Part shown: piece after piece, positions 47,049 through 56,502 of the stretch
How the letters are laid out: every line of letters starts with the position of its first letter
How positions within the stretch are numbered: the first letter of the stretch is position 1
Source of the DNA: JAFNAG01 sp963739235
GTDB taxonomy: Bacteria; Acidobacteriota; UBA6911
Assembly: GCA_963739235.1 (NCBI GenBank)
Contig: CAVTZY010000028.1
Location: 124,001-188,000, forward strand
Direction of reading: 5' to 3'
Length of the DNA stretch: 64,000 nt
Made by a program: the position numbers and the translations under genes
Notes under the pieces: generated by a model
What the model saw: only the letters and a program-made list of their open reading frames with translations
The model's database searches: none
Told to the model about the DNA's origin: nothing

Positions 47049-48005
47049 TTAAGGTGCAGGTTCAATGCCGATCTGGTCATTTACTGCTCCCCTCAAGCGC
47101 TGCTTGCACCCGAGATATTTTTCAGTCGTCTGCACTGAGACATGGCCGAGCGGAAACTGGATCTGCTCCAGTTCACCTCCTGCGGCGTGACACAGGCGTG
47201 CGCAGGAGCGACGAAGGTCGTGTGGGGCAACTCTTGATAAGCCGAGCTTCTTGGAATGCTCCTTCACAACGTGCCAAACGACCTTTTCTGTCATGCTGTC
47301 GCCCCAGGCAGTTCCGGCTCGGCAAACACACCGAAACAGTTTCCCACTCGTAACCCCAGATGCATTCACCCATTCATCAATGGCGCACTTGACCCAGTCA
47401 GGGACAGGAACGGTCCGGATATGGCCACCCTTGCCAATCAAATCGAACTATTGCCCAATGGCCTTCACGACGCTGAAGGTGATCGACTGCCAATTCCGCA
47501 AGTTCACGCCGTCGGAGCCCGCAACCTAACAAGACTGCCGGAATCGCCCGATCGCGCTTACCTTTGAGAGTACCGGCATTCGGCAGCTGCCAAAGCAAAC
47601 GGGCTTCCTCAACTGTCAGCCAGTTGCCAAGCCGCACTCCCAGCCTCTTTACTCCCTTCACGCGACGTATGCCGGCCGCGAGTTCGGGGCTCAGCAGTCC
47701 GGAATCGGCAGCCTCGTACGCCAATCGACGCACAGAAGCGAGTCTGGCGTTAACAGTGCCAGGCGCCAGCTCGCGGGATTCAAGGTGCATTCTATAACGC
47801 GTGACAATGGTCTTGTTGAAAGACAAGCGCGGCTCAGAGCAATACCACGCGATGAACTCATCGATTGCATGTTGATAGCTCCGCTGCGATTCCGGCGAGC
47901 GCAGGCTGTTTAGAACGGCTGCCTTGGCGTGATCGAGATCCGGAAGGCGAAGTCTGATTTTGGTCCATGCGGCTTTTGGGGCGGTCCTTTTTTTCTTCTT
48001 TCCAT
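47049..48005 (-). CDS. tyrosine-type site-specific integrase (frameshifted)
   Basis: ATG 48005 has AGGAGG upstream and reads MERRKK. One slip in an A-run near 47980 and another near 47430 must be undone. Joined, the protein runs WTKIRLRLPDLDHAKA, SYQHAIDEFIAWYCSEPRLS (arm and core-binding part), GCGLRRRELAEL (catalytic Arg), HDLRRSCARLCH (HxxR) and LGHVSVQTTEKYLG (His and nucleophile Tyr). About 318 residues. It integrates or excises DNA. No attachment site could be seen, but the adjacent RHH pair and the glgC edge may belong to its element. Confidence 0.78.
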
Positions 48006-48154
48006 GGCCAGCGGCCTCCTTCCCGCTGGGCTAGAGAATAGATCATGGCGGCTTCCCAGGGCGTGTAGCTCCTCCATGTGCGTCGGACAATCCGGCTTCA
48101 AAAAAGGATTGCGATTGTGGTGCATTTTGGTGCGCAGTGGTGTATCATAAGGTC

Positions 48155-48412
48155 ATGACTAGATTGGAAAGACCGATTCGTCAAAGCATATCTCTTCCAC
48201 ATCGCATCGCGAAACACGTGCATGCGATCGCTAAGACCCGTAAGACCAGCGCCAATCGTGTTGTGGTTGATTTAATCGAGGCCGGCATCCAGGCCAAAGA
48301 AGCCGAAAAACGGCGGTTTTTCGCACTTGCTAATCGAATTGCGGAATCGGATGATCCCGTGGAGCGGCAACGGATCAAAGAAGAGCTTGCGCGCATGACT
48401 TTCGGAGACTGA
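48155..48412 (+). CDS. ribbon-helix-helix (CopG-like) antitoxin/regulator
   Basis: 85 residues, ATG 48155 with AAGG upstream. RQSISLPHRIAKHVHAIA and SANRVVVDLIEAG form a ribbon-helix-helix DNA-binding motif; a charged helical tail follows. Its stop TGA overlaps the next ATG (TGATG), so the pair is translated together, a toxin-antitoxin-like layout. It is next to an integrase. DNA binding at its own promoter is expected. Confidence 0.65.
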   Translation: MTRLERPIRQSISLPHRIAKHVHAIAKTRKTSANRVVVDLIEAGIQAKEAEKRRFFALANRIAESDDPVERQRIKEELARMTFGD

Positions 48413-48654
48413 TGCCCAAAATACAGTGGACGAATCTTCCCCCTGCCCTCCGCCAGCACCTTTTTGACCGCCTTGAGGAACATCAAATCACTGTCGAAGA
48501 CCTCTACAAGCTGAAGCTCTGGAGGGAATCGGAACCGGAGGCTCCGGATGGGCTGTGGTACAAAGATTTTGGATCGTTCAAGAGGTGTGGGGAGGGCAGA
48601 TTCCCCAAAACGTTCCTGATGAAGGGCCAAGTCGCCAAAGGCAAACCGCTTTAA
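48412..48654 (+). CDS. small protein partner of the RHH regulator, possible toxin
   Basis: 80 residues beginning MPKIQWTNLPPALRQHLFDR, with a helical N-terminus and an end rich in Gly and Lys (GRFPKTFLMKGQVAKGKPL). No toxin family (RelE, PIN, MazF) is recognisable. Overlap with the RHH gene by TGATG suggests cotranslation. The functional label is by context only. Confidence 0.5.
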   Translation: MPKIQWTNLPPALRQHLFDRLEEHQITVEDLYKLKLWRESEPEAPDGLWYKDFGSFKRCGEGRFPKTFLMKGQVAKGKPL

Positions 48655-48782
48655 TCGCCGACGATCGGTATGCGGAACAACGAATGAACCCATGAGGGTA
48701 GGCGACCACAAAAGGCTCTGCAGGACCTACGATGCTAATTTGATAAGCTGGGTTCATGGGTCCCTGAAAACCATGATTTCTT

Positions 48783-48890
48783 GAATTTCCGATCTGGGAA
48801 ATCACGTCGCGATTGCTTCCGGTCACATGGACGGTTAAACGCGTATTACGTCCATGTGACTGGTCATCAGTCAACTTCCCACATGACCGT
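48783..48890. repeat. dispersed intergenic repeat, copy E (compact, with hairpin)
   Basis: GAATTTCCGATCTGGGAAAT, GCGATTGCTTCC, then a perfect 12-bp inverted repeat (GTCACATGGACG at 48822-48833, CGTCCATGTGAC at 48849-48860) and TGGTCATCAGTCAACTTCC. This compact copy shows the hairpin that copies A and B carry in degraded form. Confidence 0.7.
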
Positions 48891-48973
48891 ATCTTGGCCG
48901 CGTGCCGGTAGTCGACTGCCCGAAATCCGCATAGCTTCAGAGCTTTCAGCTATCCACGGCGGGATCAGCCTAT

Positions 48974-49014
48974 TATAATGTCAATAATTCAAGTGCTTTG
49001 CATTGCAATGCGCG
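48974..49014 (+). promoter_or_regulatory. shared TATAAT-leader block, copy 3 (HTH-nucleotidyltransferase gene)
   Basis: TATAATGTCAATAATTCAAG, then TGCTTTGCATTGCAATGCGCG, 66 bases from TATAAT to ATG 49040, the same spacing as for kinase 2. Its downstream gene is not a kinase. Confidence 0.6.
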
Positions 49015-49039
49015 CATTCCTAGTGTCAGATAAACATCC

Positions 49040-49720
49040 ATGAGAATCCAACCTGATGCGCTGGTGGCGGGCTTCCCGGCTAAGAAAATCAGGGAGCTTT
49101 TGCGCCAAAGCGATGAGTTCCTTTCGGGCCGCGACGCGACGAAAGTCCTTGGGATCAATAGGAGGAAAGCAGTACAGCTGCTCGAGCGTCTCGAACAAGA
49201 GGGCTTTATTGAAAAAAATGCTGCTATGCCGAACTCCGAAACCGAGCACTATTGGAAACGAACGATCAAAGGGAGCGCGCTGAGCATAGCTCTATTTTCA
49301 ACCCCCGTCTCCCGGCGAACGGCTGAGAAAAAGCCCAGCGAGTTTATGAATCGTGTCCACCAGGTAAACCTGGACAGCCGATTTCTGTATAGGGTCCGGA
49401 AGGTTATTGTTTTTGGCAGTTTCCTCACTGACGCGCCCTCTGTTGGGGACCTGGACCTTGCAGTTGAATTGGGCCAAAAGGAGCTTGATGGTAAAAAACA
49501 TTCAGAGATGGTCCTGGCCCGTGCAAAGCAGGCAGCTAGGAATGGAAGGCGTTTTCACAGCTTTGTGGAAAGAATTTGTTTTGCGGACAAAGAGGTGAAG
49601 TTGTTTCTAAAAGACCGCTCACGGATTATTCAATTGACAGATTGTGACGACGGCATTTTGACGATCGCGGAAAGCCGGGTGATCTATGAATATCCAGAGG
49701 ACAACCCTCCTGCACCATGA
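49040..49720 (+). CDS. HTH domain plus minimal nucleotidyltransferase (MNT) protein
   Basis: 226 residues. The N-terminal 70 residues form a winged-helix-like unit (FPAKKIRELLRQSDEFLSGR, VLGINRRKAVQLLERLEQEG). The second half has the nucleotidyltransferase signature VIVFGSFLTDAPSVGDLDLA, that is, GSx...DxD with both Asp, followed by a third acidic helical segment (EMVLARAKQAARNG). Such proteins may nucleotidylate a target, as in MNT-type toxin or antitoxin systems. No HEPN partner is adjacent. It shares its leader with kinase genes. Confidence 0.65.
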   Translation: MRIQPDALVAGFPAKKIRELLRQSDEFLSGRDATKVLGINRRKAVQLLERLEQEGFIEKNAAMPNSETEHYWKRTIKGSALSIALFSTPVSRRTAEKKPSEFMNRVHQVNLDSRFLYRVRKVIVFGSFLTDAPSVGDLDLAVELGQKELDGKKHSEMVLARAKQAARNGRRFHSFVERICFADKEVKLFLKDRSRIIQLTDCDDGILTIAESRVIYEYPEDNPPAP

Positions 49721-49972
49721 ATTTTGGACGGAAAAGGCGAGTGTGCCCCTAATGAAAGTTCCATAGTCGTTGAAAGTGTCGTCTTTGTGCGTCGGCGTTT
49801 TTACGGCCATCAAACATGGGTGCTGATCTGCCAATTCCGGTCTGCCTGTTACGTGTCCCGAATGGAGCCTTTATTTCCCAGAAGACCGTTTCTGGGGAAC
49901 GTGCCAGTCTGCGTGTGTCAGAGATCCCAACAAGTGCTGCGGTTTCAACTACCCACGGCTGTGCCGGTCGAG

Positions 49973-50014
49973 TATAATGACAGCAACTTCAGGTGCTTCA
50001 GATTGCGGTGCGCG
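49973..50014 (+). promoter_or_regulatory. shared TATAAT-leader block, copy 4 (deleted kinase)
   Basis: TATAATGACAGCAACTTCAG, then GTGCTTCAGATTGCGGTGCGCG, 56 bases from TATAAT to ATG 50029. Near-identical to copy 2. Confidence 0.6.
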
Positions 50015-50028
50015 TGGAAGAATTCACC

Positions 50029-50526
50029 ATGATCGGCAAGACCATCTCGCACTACCGGGTCATCGACATGCTGGGCCAGGGAGGAATGGGCCAGGTATTC
50101 CTGGCGCACGACACAATTCTCGACCGCAAGGTTGCCCTGGAGTTCCTGGCGGAGTCCGCGCAACATGATCCGAATGCAGGTAAGCGTTTCCTGCGGGAAG
50201 CAAAATCCGTCCTGCATGATCCGCCGCCCCAGCTGCGCGTCCAATCCGCCGCAGTGCTGCCGGAGCTTGCCCGTCTCTTGAACAAGACGCTGGCAAAAGA
50301 TATTTCCCAGAGATACCAGAGCGTCGCCGAAATCGCCGTCGATATCAAGGTTTTAAGAGAAAAACGAGTACCTAAGCAAGATCTCCATAAAGCAAGAAAA
50401 ATTGGGTCGAAACCAGAAAATCGCTGCCGTTCGCGTAAGTCATTGGTGCGAGAATGGCGTTTCTGGACCGGATTGTTTTCGCGCCCGTGGATTGCAGCAC
50501 GGTATCAGCTACTTTTTGCGCATTAA
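50029..50526 (+). pseudogene. internally deleted serine/threonine kinase (kinase 3)
   Basis: Starts as a normal kinase N-lobe (MIGKTISHYRVIDMLGQGG, MGQVFLAHDTILDRKVALEF) up to FLREAKSV. It then jumps directly to the C-lobe end (LHDPPPQLRVQSAAVLPELA, then LNKTLAKDISQRYQSVAEIA). The HRDLKPAN and DFG segments, about 130-180 residues, are missing. The tail has no propeller. It cannot phosphorylate. It stays under the shared leader, so it may still be expressed. Confidence 0.75.
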
Positions 50527-50587
50527 ACTCAGCAGGTTCAGCGCTTGAGGGGCACTTTCAGTTCCGGCCAGCAATGGAGAAGACCAA

Positions 50588-53500
50588 GTGTTGCAGATTC
50601 TTATACAGTCTTTCCAGGGTCTGCTTGGCCTCATCTGTGCATTTTCTGTGCAGTCACAGATCGGCAGCAGACAAACTATTCTGGCCCGAGCGGATACCCC
50701 TGAGCTGCCCGCAATTGCTTCAGTTCAAACCTCTGGGGGCATATCCCCGGTGGTCTCACTCCCCACGAAGCCTGCCCCTGAAATTGCAGTAGTAGTCCTG
50801 GTAAGTTCGATATCGGGTCAGGAGTGGCCTCAGTTGAGCGAGGAATTGACGGCACTTTACCAGGCACTCAGAAGCGCTCATCCGGTTACCCTATTGTTTG
50901 TCAGAGACCAGAATATTCAGAGCCAGGGACCGTTCAAGAGTCGTGTCGCGCTCCAGACTGCATTGCTTGGGCTCCAGAAGCAGCTCACTGCCTCCCCTGT
51001 CTTTTGCAAGGCGGAGGAATTGGATGCGCTTCTGGCCACGAAAATAAGCGAACTGGGATCGAACTGGTCGTCGGTGCTTGTTGTAGGGAGATTCGAAGAA
51101 GTGACTCCTGATCTGCGGCCACCGGTGGAGACACGTTTCTTCGAGCTGTTTCGAACCCGGCAGCTCAGAGTGACCTATTATGGACCCGGCAAGGAACGTT
51201 GGCTCCCCCTGGAGGGTGTGGCCAGAGCCACGGGAGGCATGTTCGCACCATTCAGTCTTACGGCATATGCGGAATTCCTGGACCGGATGCCGCTCCGGGC
51301 GGCAAACACCGCGCTCCCTGCAGATTCGGATTTCTCCGGCACCTACGCAGATTTATTGGAACAACTGGGGCAGAAGCAAGAGGCGCTGAAGCTCTGGGAA
51401 AGGGCGCTGGAGATCAACCCCGCACTGGAATCCGCCCACTTCCGGAGGACGCGTCTCCTGTTGGATCTGAACGATCCTGCGGGCGCTCTGCAGGCTGCCG
51501 AAACCGCCCTGAATGCCGCTCCGCTCTCTGCACGCCTCCATCTCCTGAAGTTCGAAGCGCAAGAGAAACTCGGCGGTGGCAGGAAGCGCGCCGTTCGCTG
51601 CAGAGAGCCGCAACCTCCATCCAGGATCTATTGCTGTTGCGCCGCTACGCAGAAGTGGAGGATTCCTACGGCCCCGAGGCACCGCGGTGCTATCAACTGC
51701 TGGCGGAGGCGCAGGAGAAATCCGGTTCAGAGCCGGATTATGCCCCAACTCTGGCGCGTGGGTTTCAGGTGTCTCTACGCGAGAACGACCTAGCGCACGC
51801 GAGTTGGTTTGCCGCCAGGCTCGAGAAATTGGGGCACAAGGAGTACGCGACCAGACTGGATGCCGGGCCGGAACGCAGTAGCAACACCGTGCCGATTCCT
51901 GGGGGTGCCAAAGCTCTGATGTTCGTTTCCAGAGGAAGAGAACTGGGAGCAAGGGAAGACTTTTTCGCTCAGTACGGCCGCACTCTTCTCGATTTTCTGT
52001 CGTCATCAAGTACAACGACGAACAAAGAGTATGTCAAAGGCATCACCGAGCATTTCAAGCTCGTTACGGACCTGGAAAGCCATGGCATTCGCATGGGATC
52101 CCGGGTCTCGATAATCTTGTCGAAGCGTGATGACAAATCCCGAAAAACTATTGAGGAAGTGTTGCGTCTGCTGGGCTGGAGAATGCAGATCTCAAAAAAG
52201 GTGGTAAGGCTCGAGGCCAGCGAGGAGAGTTCGGCAGCCGGCCGCCGCCTGACCTCTACCTCGTTGAACATTGACGAGCTCGCGATGCAGGAAGCCCTCC
52301 AATCAGATCGGCCATTCGCTATAGAAATCGTCGATGATTTGTTCCCGGTTATGTTCGGGCAAGATTTGTGGCGCAGTCAATTCTTCGCTGGTAAACAACT
52401 GGCAGGTGGCTTCGCGGAAGCTTTGGCTCTGAATCCTGTCTTGGCCAAAGTGTACGTCGGGCTGGCAGCGCTCGACGGGGAAAGCGCGCTGGTACTGCTG
52501 CGTGAGATAGGTTTGAAAAAGCTGGGGGAAAAGTATGCCGACCTGCTGTATCGCTATGCCACGGCGCTGGCTGTCATCGGCAAGCGGGTCATGTTCCCTG
52601 GGGGCGACAAAGCAGCACCAATCTGGGTCCAACTGGCAGACGCCAAGAGTAATGCGCCCGGGGAGTTTTTCCGTTCCCTGCTTAATAAAGACGACGGCAA
52701 ACTACTGGCGTTCTATTTCAACATTGCGCAGCTGGACACCCAACATCAGGCGTTTTTCACTCAGAGCCCCGGCCGCACAAGACAATATTACGAGATGTTT
52801 AAGAACTCACCTGACCTTCAATTCGGCCCCAACCGTCTGCAGAGAACCGCCCCTTTTGCGGAGTTTATACGTGGTGTGCCTCTCGATGCTGGCAGCCGGG
52901 TGCGGTTTCCCGGCAGCCCGGGGGTATGGATGGTCGCTAAGGGAGCGTCTGAAGATGTTGCGGGAACCGCTACGCTTCTCCGCAAGGTGGCAAAAACGGC
53001 CGCCCCGGAACGGGAGGATGAGATTCTGATCCGCCTGATGGGCATCGGTTATGGGGCATCTCAACAGCCGCAATCAGAGTTGGATAACTTCCTCGCCGTC
53101 ACCAGTGTCGATAGTCATCGCAAAGAGCCGCTCGATGAGCGATCCGCTCTGATGCTGGCGCAGCAGTTTGCTCATTATTATCCTGCTTGGCCCTATTTCG
53201 CCGTCCTGACCGGGCTGCGCGCGGACGAGTTTGAGCGATTTTTTGCAATGGGGTCCAAGGTGAGGGACCTCGATGCCGTGCTCTTGAATGATTTGATGGG
53301 GCAATGCCATGCGCTGATTGAACTGCTGTGCAGGCTGCAGCAGTCAGGCAAATTGGATGTGCAGCAGAGCACGATGCTATTCGGCACCATCTGTGATCGG
53401 TTCGCGCAGGCGAACGGGGCAGCCGAACTGACGACTGCGTCCCTGGAGATCACCCGTGAAATATTGAAGCAAGCCTTGAAGGAAGCGCCAGCGAATCCGG

Positions 53501-54888
53501 ACGAGGCCATGGAGGCGCTTCTTCTCGATACGCCCATAGCCCCAAACCTGGAGCCAGGCGAAAAAGGGCGACGGCTCGAAGCTGCCCAGTCACGGCATGA
53601 GAACTACCGAAATGTACTTGAACTACAGAAGGTCACCCCGCTGCATGCGCTCTTCAGCATCCAGGACGCGACCCGAAACTTGAACAGGGACCTCGCGGAT
53701 TCGGAAAAGCAGGTAAAGCTGATCGAAGAAAGCAGCAGGGGGCTGTTGACAGTCGAAATCCCCGAGTCCATCAAGTTGACCGGCGCGATGAAAGACAACC
53801 TACTGAGTTTCCGGCCCAAAGACATCGAAGAACTCATCGCAAGGCTGCGCCGGATCCTGGCCAAGAAGGATGCCAATCCCCAGGAGATCCATAAGCTCAC
53901 AGAGCAATTGCTTGCTGCCATTAACCCCCAGGTCAAGATCGCGCTGGCTGGCATCGTCTATGCCTGTTACTTGAATCCAGACGATTTGCCGGTTTCGGCG
54001 GATCCTTTGCTGCTGCGCAAGCATCAGTTCGTCAGGCTGCGGGACGAGGGCAAGTCCCCGGCACCTTTTTACAAGGCGGAGATCCTCTCCGACAAGTCGG
54101 CGGGAAGTTGTTTTCTCGGAGGATTCGCAGATTTCGGCGAAATTGCCGGACGAGTGGCATTCACCAATGCTAGGCACGAGGATGATAGGATTGCACCCTA
54201 CTTCGTATCCCAAATCGGTTCGATTCGCGCCTCCCGTTGGGAGGACTTGCAGGATGAGGACCTGCGTCTCGTCGGTCTCAAGATACGTTGCGCACGCGAG
54301 TGGATTGTTCAAGCCGCCGAGCGGCCCCAGTTTTTGATGGATTTGGCTGATGGTGTCTCGGGCCTGCTTTCCTTCGCCCGTAGAGCCGAGCTACTGCTGG
54401 CTCTCCAATCCAGGGATTGGAATTCAGTCTGGGATGCGGTCACTCTGGGCGATCTTTATCAGCTTGGGGACGAGTACCTCCACCGATACAGCGCTGACCC
54501 CTGGAGTTCGCCAGTAACGGTCGCTCTGCGCAGGCTAGCGGCCGCAAATGACGGATCGCGGCTGCAGATCCTTGGCTCGGATCTTCAATCCATTTTGTAT
54601 TGCAGCCATCCTCATCTGGCCAGGCTTTCTCCCTATGAGTACTATGAAAGGTACCTCCTTCTCGACAAGATTGCGGCGCGTACCAGCGAATTCAAGATCT
54701 TCCTCGCGGAATATTTCGATCGGGCAGGAATGCCCGCCTCTCTTCTCGGAACGCTGGCGGAACCCTTGGCTCGGGAGATCTTCCGCTCCATGCAACTCGC
54801 CGATCTGCGGGATTGGTCTTCCGTCATCAGCGCCTATTCAAGGCTGAACGATGAATTGATAAAGAAGGTGAACCGTGAGCATCAGTAG
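50588..54888 (+). CDS. very large TPR-containing exported protein, unknown function (frameshifted)
   Basis: About 1430 residues after joining two frames with a slip near 51580. TTG 50588 with GGAGA upstream opens a signal peptide (LQILIQSFQGLLGLICAF). Residues 60-240 resemble a VWFA/Rossmann-like domain (EIAVVVLVSSISGQEWPQLS, SVLVVGRFEEVTPDL). About 250-330 are TPR repeats (ADLLEQLGQKQEALKLWERA). The remaining 1000 residues are mostly helical, with no motif known to me. The stop overlaps the VWFA gene start by 14 bases, so the two proteins are probably made together. It may be a surface or envelope complex, which is a guess. Confidence 0.7.
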
Positions 54889-55771
54889 GATTTGTGGCAG
54901 GTCAATAGTCTGTACCTGCGCGTTCCTGTGGCTGAGCTGGATGTTTGCCGCCTCTTGGCGCGAGCAGATGCCGGTCTTCAAGTCTGAGGTGCGGCTGGTC
55001 GAAGTCTATGCAACCGTCATCGACCAGAAGGGAAGATTTGTGACCGGCTTGAGCCGGGATCAATTTGAAGTCCGGGAAGATGGAGAACTGCACCAGATCA
55101 GTGCTTTCGAAGCCACCAGTTCCGACCTCTCATGCGCCATCCTGCTCGATGCCACCGGCAGCATGGCCGCAAGCCTGCCTACGGTAAAGAACGCCATTTT
55201 GAGATTGATCGACAACCTCCGCACGAACGACTCCTTCGCTGTGTATACATTCAACACCTCCCTCTCACTGGTTCAGGATTTCACCCAGGACAAGTATGCC
55301 GCTAAAAAAGCCGTGTTAGCCATACGATCCGGCGGGGAGACGGCTTGGTTCGATGCTGTGGCGCAGATCGCGACGGACCTGACCAAACATAAAGGGAAAA
55401 AGAGTGTCGTTGCCTTTACCGATGGTGGAGATAACGCCAGCTTTCTCAATGCCAATGCCAGCATAACGCGAGCTCGGATTGCAGGAATCCCCATCTATAC
55501 GATCGCTCAGGGGGAAGCGCTCAAAAGCTCGGCACTCATGGCGCAGATCAGGCAGATTTCGTTGGGGACTGGCGGATGGACGTATGCCGTCCGTAACTCG
55601 CGCGAGATTGATGAGGTCTTTATGAAGATCGCGCAAGATTTGCAGTACACGTACATGCTCGCCTATCCCGCTCCGCCCAGCGGGGACACCAAATGGAGAA
55701 CCATTCAACTGGCGGTGAAGGGCGGGAAAAATCTGCGCATCCGCGCCAAGGAAGGTTACTTCCCAAAATAG
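54875..55771 (+). CDS. VWFA-related acidobacterial-type protein
   Basis: GTG 54875, inside the end of the preceding gene. 298 residues: signal peptide, then VRLVEVYATVIDQKGRFVTG and LSRDQFEVREDGELHQISAF, the fixed N-terminal module of the acidobacterial VWFA-related family. The MIDAS motif is ILLDATGSMAAS (DxTxS), with DGGDNASF later. It ends AKEGYFPK. Probably secreted, binding a metal-dependent ligand. Tight coupling to the giant TPR protein suggests they form a pair. It is the strongest taxonomic marker in the window. Confidence 0.9.
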   Translation: MSISRICGRSIVCTCAFLWLSWMFAASWREQMPVFKSEVRLVEVYATVIDQKGRFVTGLSRDQFEVREDGELHQISAFEATSSDLSCAILLDATGSMAASLPTVKNAILRLIDNLRTNDSFAVYTFNTSLSLVQDFTQDKYAAKKAVLAIRSGGETAWFDAVAQIATDLTKHKGKKSVVAFTDGGDNASFLNANASITRARIAGIPIYTIAQGEALKSSALMAQIRQISLGTGGWTYAVRNSREIDEVFMKIAQDLQYTYMLAYPAPPSGDTKWRTIQLAVKGGKNLRIRAKEGYFPK

Positions 55772-56502
55772 CAAAACATTGGCAGGTGCGTGCGCGAGAC
55801 ATCTGTGGGGCGTTCGAATCCAGGCTCTGTTTGAGCTCTATCCCAAGGCGGATGCAGGCCTGAATCTTCTGCGTATAGTCCGAATTGACTGCATTTCGGA
55901 CCGCTGCCTGGGTGCGACCGCCTGCGTCGCCAGGGGGTTCTTTAGCGGCTGATGAACGAGAAACATCTGGCTGTCTGTCCGGCTCTCTGCCGTTTTCTTT
56001 TCATCGCTTCGGCCAGCCGCCGCATCGACGCGGCCATTTCGGGGGTAACCGTTCACTCCCGCGAAGTCCCGATCTGGGAAGTGTGGGTTTGCACACAGTG
56101 GCCGCCGCCACATGTCCTCTAACGTTGTTGCGGAACTGCGAAGCAGGATAGGTCACTTGTCCGATATGCCGACTAACCATTACTTTGGATACCGGACTCG
56201 CCCAACACCGTCCGTAACCGATTGGATTCTGAACCAGTTCCAATTCCTTGGACATTACGCGCTCGAGCTCGAAGACATTGAAGCGCGCGCAAGCGAGTTG
56301 GAACGAGCCGCGCAAGAGGCGAACGGTGGGCGCGGGCGATGAAGCCCGCGCCACGCATCGCGAAGCTTGAGACTGCAGTTCTGAAAGCCGAAAACCGTCT
56401 ATCCCCGCAAAGGACGACGACAAGCCGCAACAATCGACTGTCGGCTTGAAAGCCGTCACACACGACAACGCGCGAACTCAACGTCGTGAGCAACTGCAAT
56501 AG
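55772..56502. other. 730-base region without a supported gene; holds repeat copy F
   Basis: Copy F of the dispersed repeat (56063-56175) is here: GAAGTCCCGATCTGGGAAGT, then GGTCACTTGTCCGATATGCC. A 76-codon frame (56112-56342) overlaps the repeat and is not believed. The rest shows nothing. Confidence 0.4.
56063..56175. repeat. dispersed intergenic repeat, copy F (partial)
   Basis: GAAGTCCCGATCTGGGAAG followed about 70 bases later by GGTCACTTGTCC. Unlike A, C and D it lacks the GCGATTGCTTCC middle part. Confidence 0.5.

Noticed and set aside
56112..56342. 76-codon plus-strand frame with helical end
   Set aside because: It overlaps dispersed repeat copy F, has no ribosome site and no known family.
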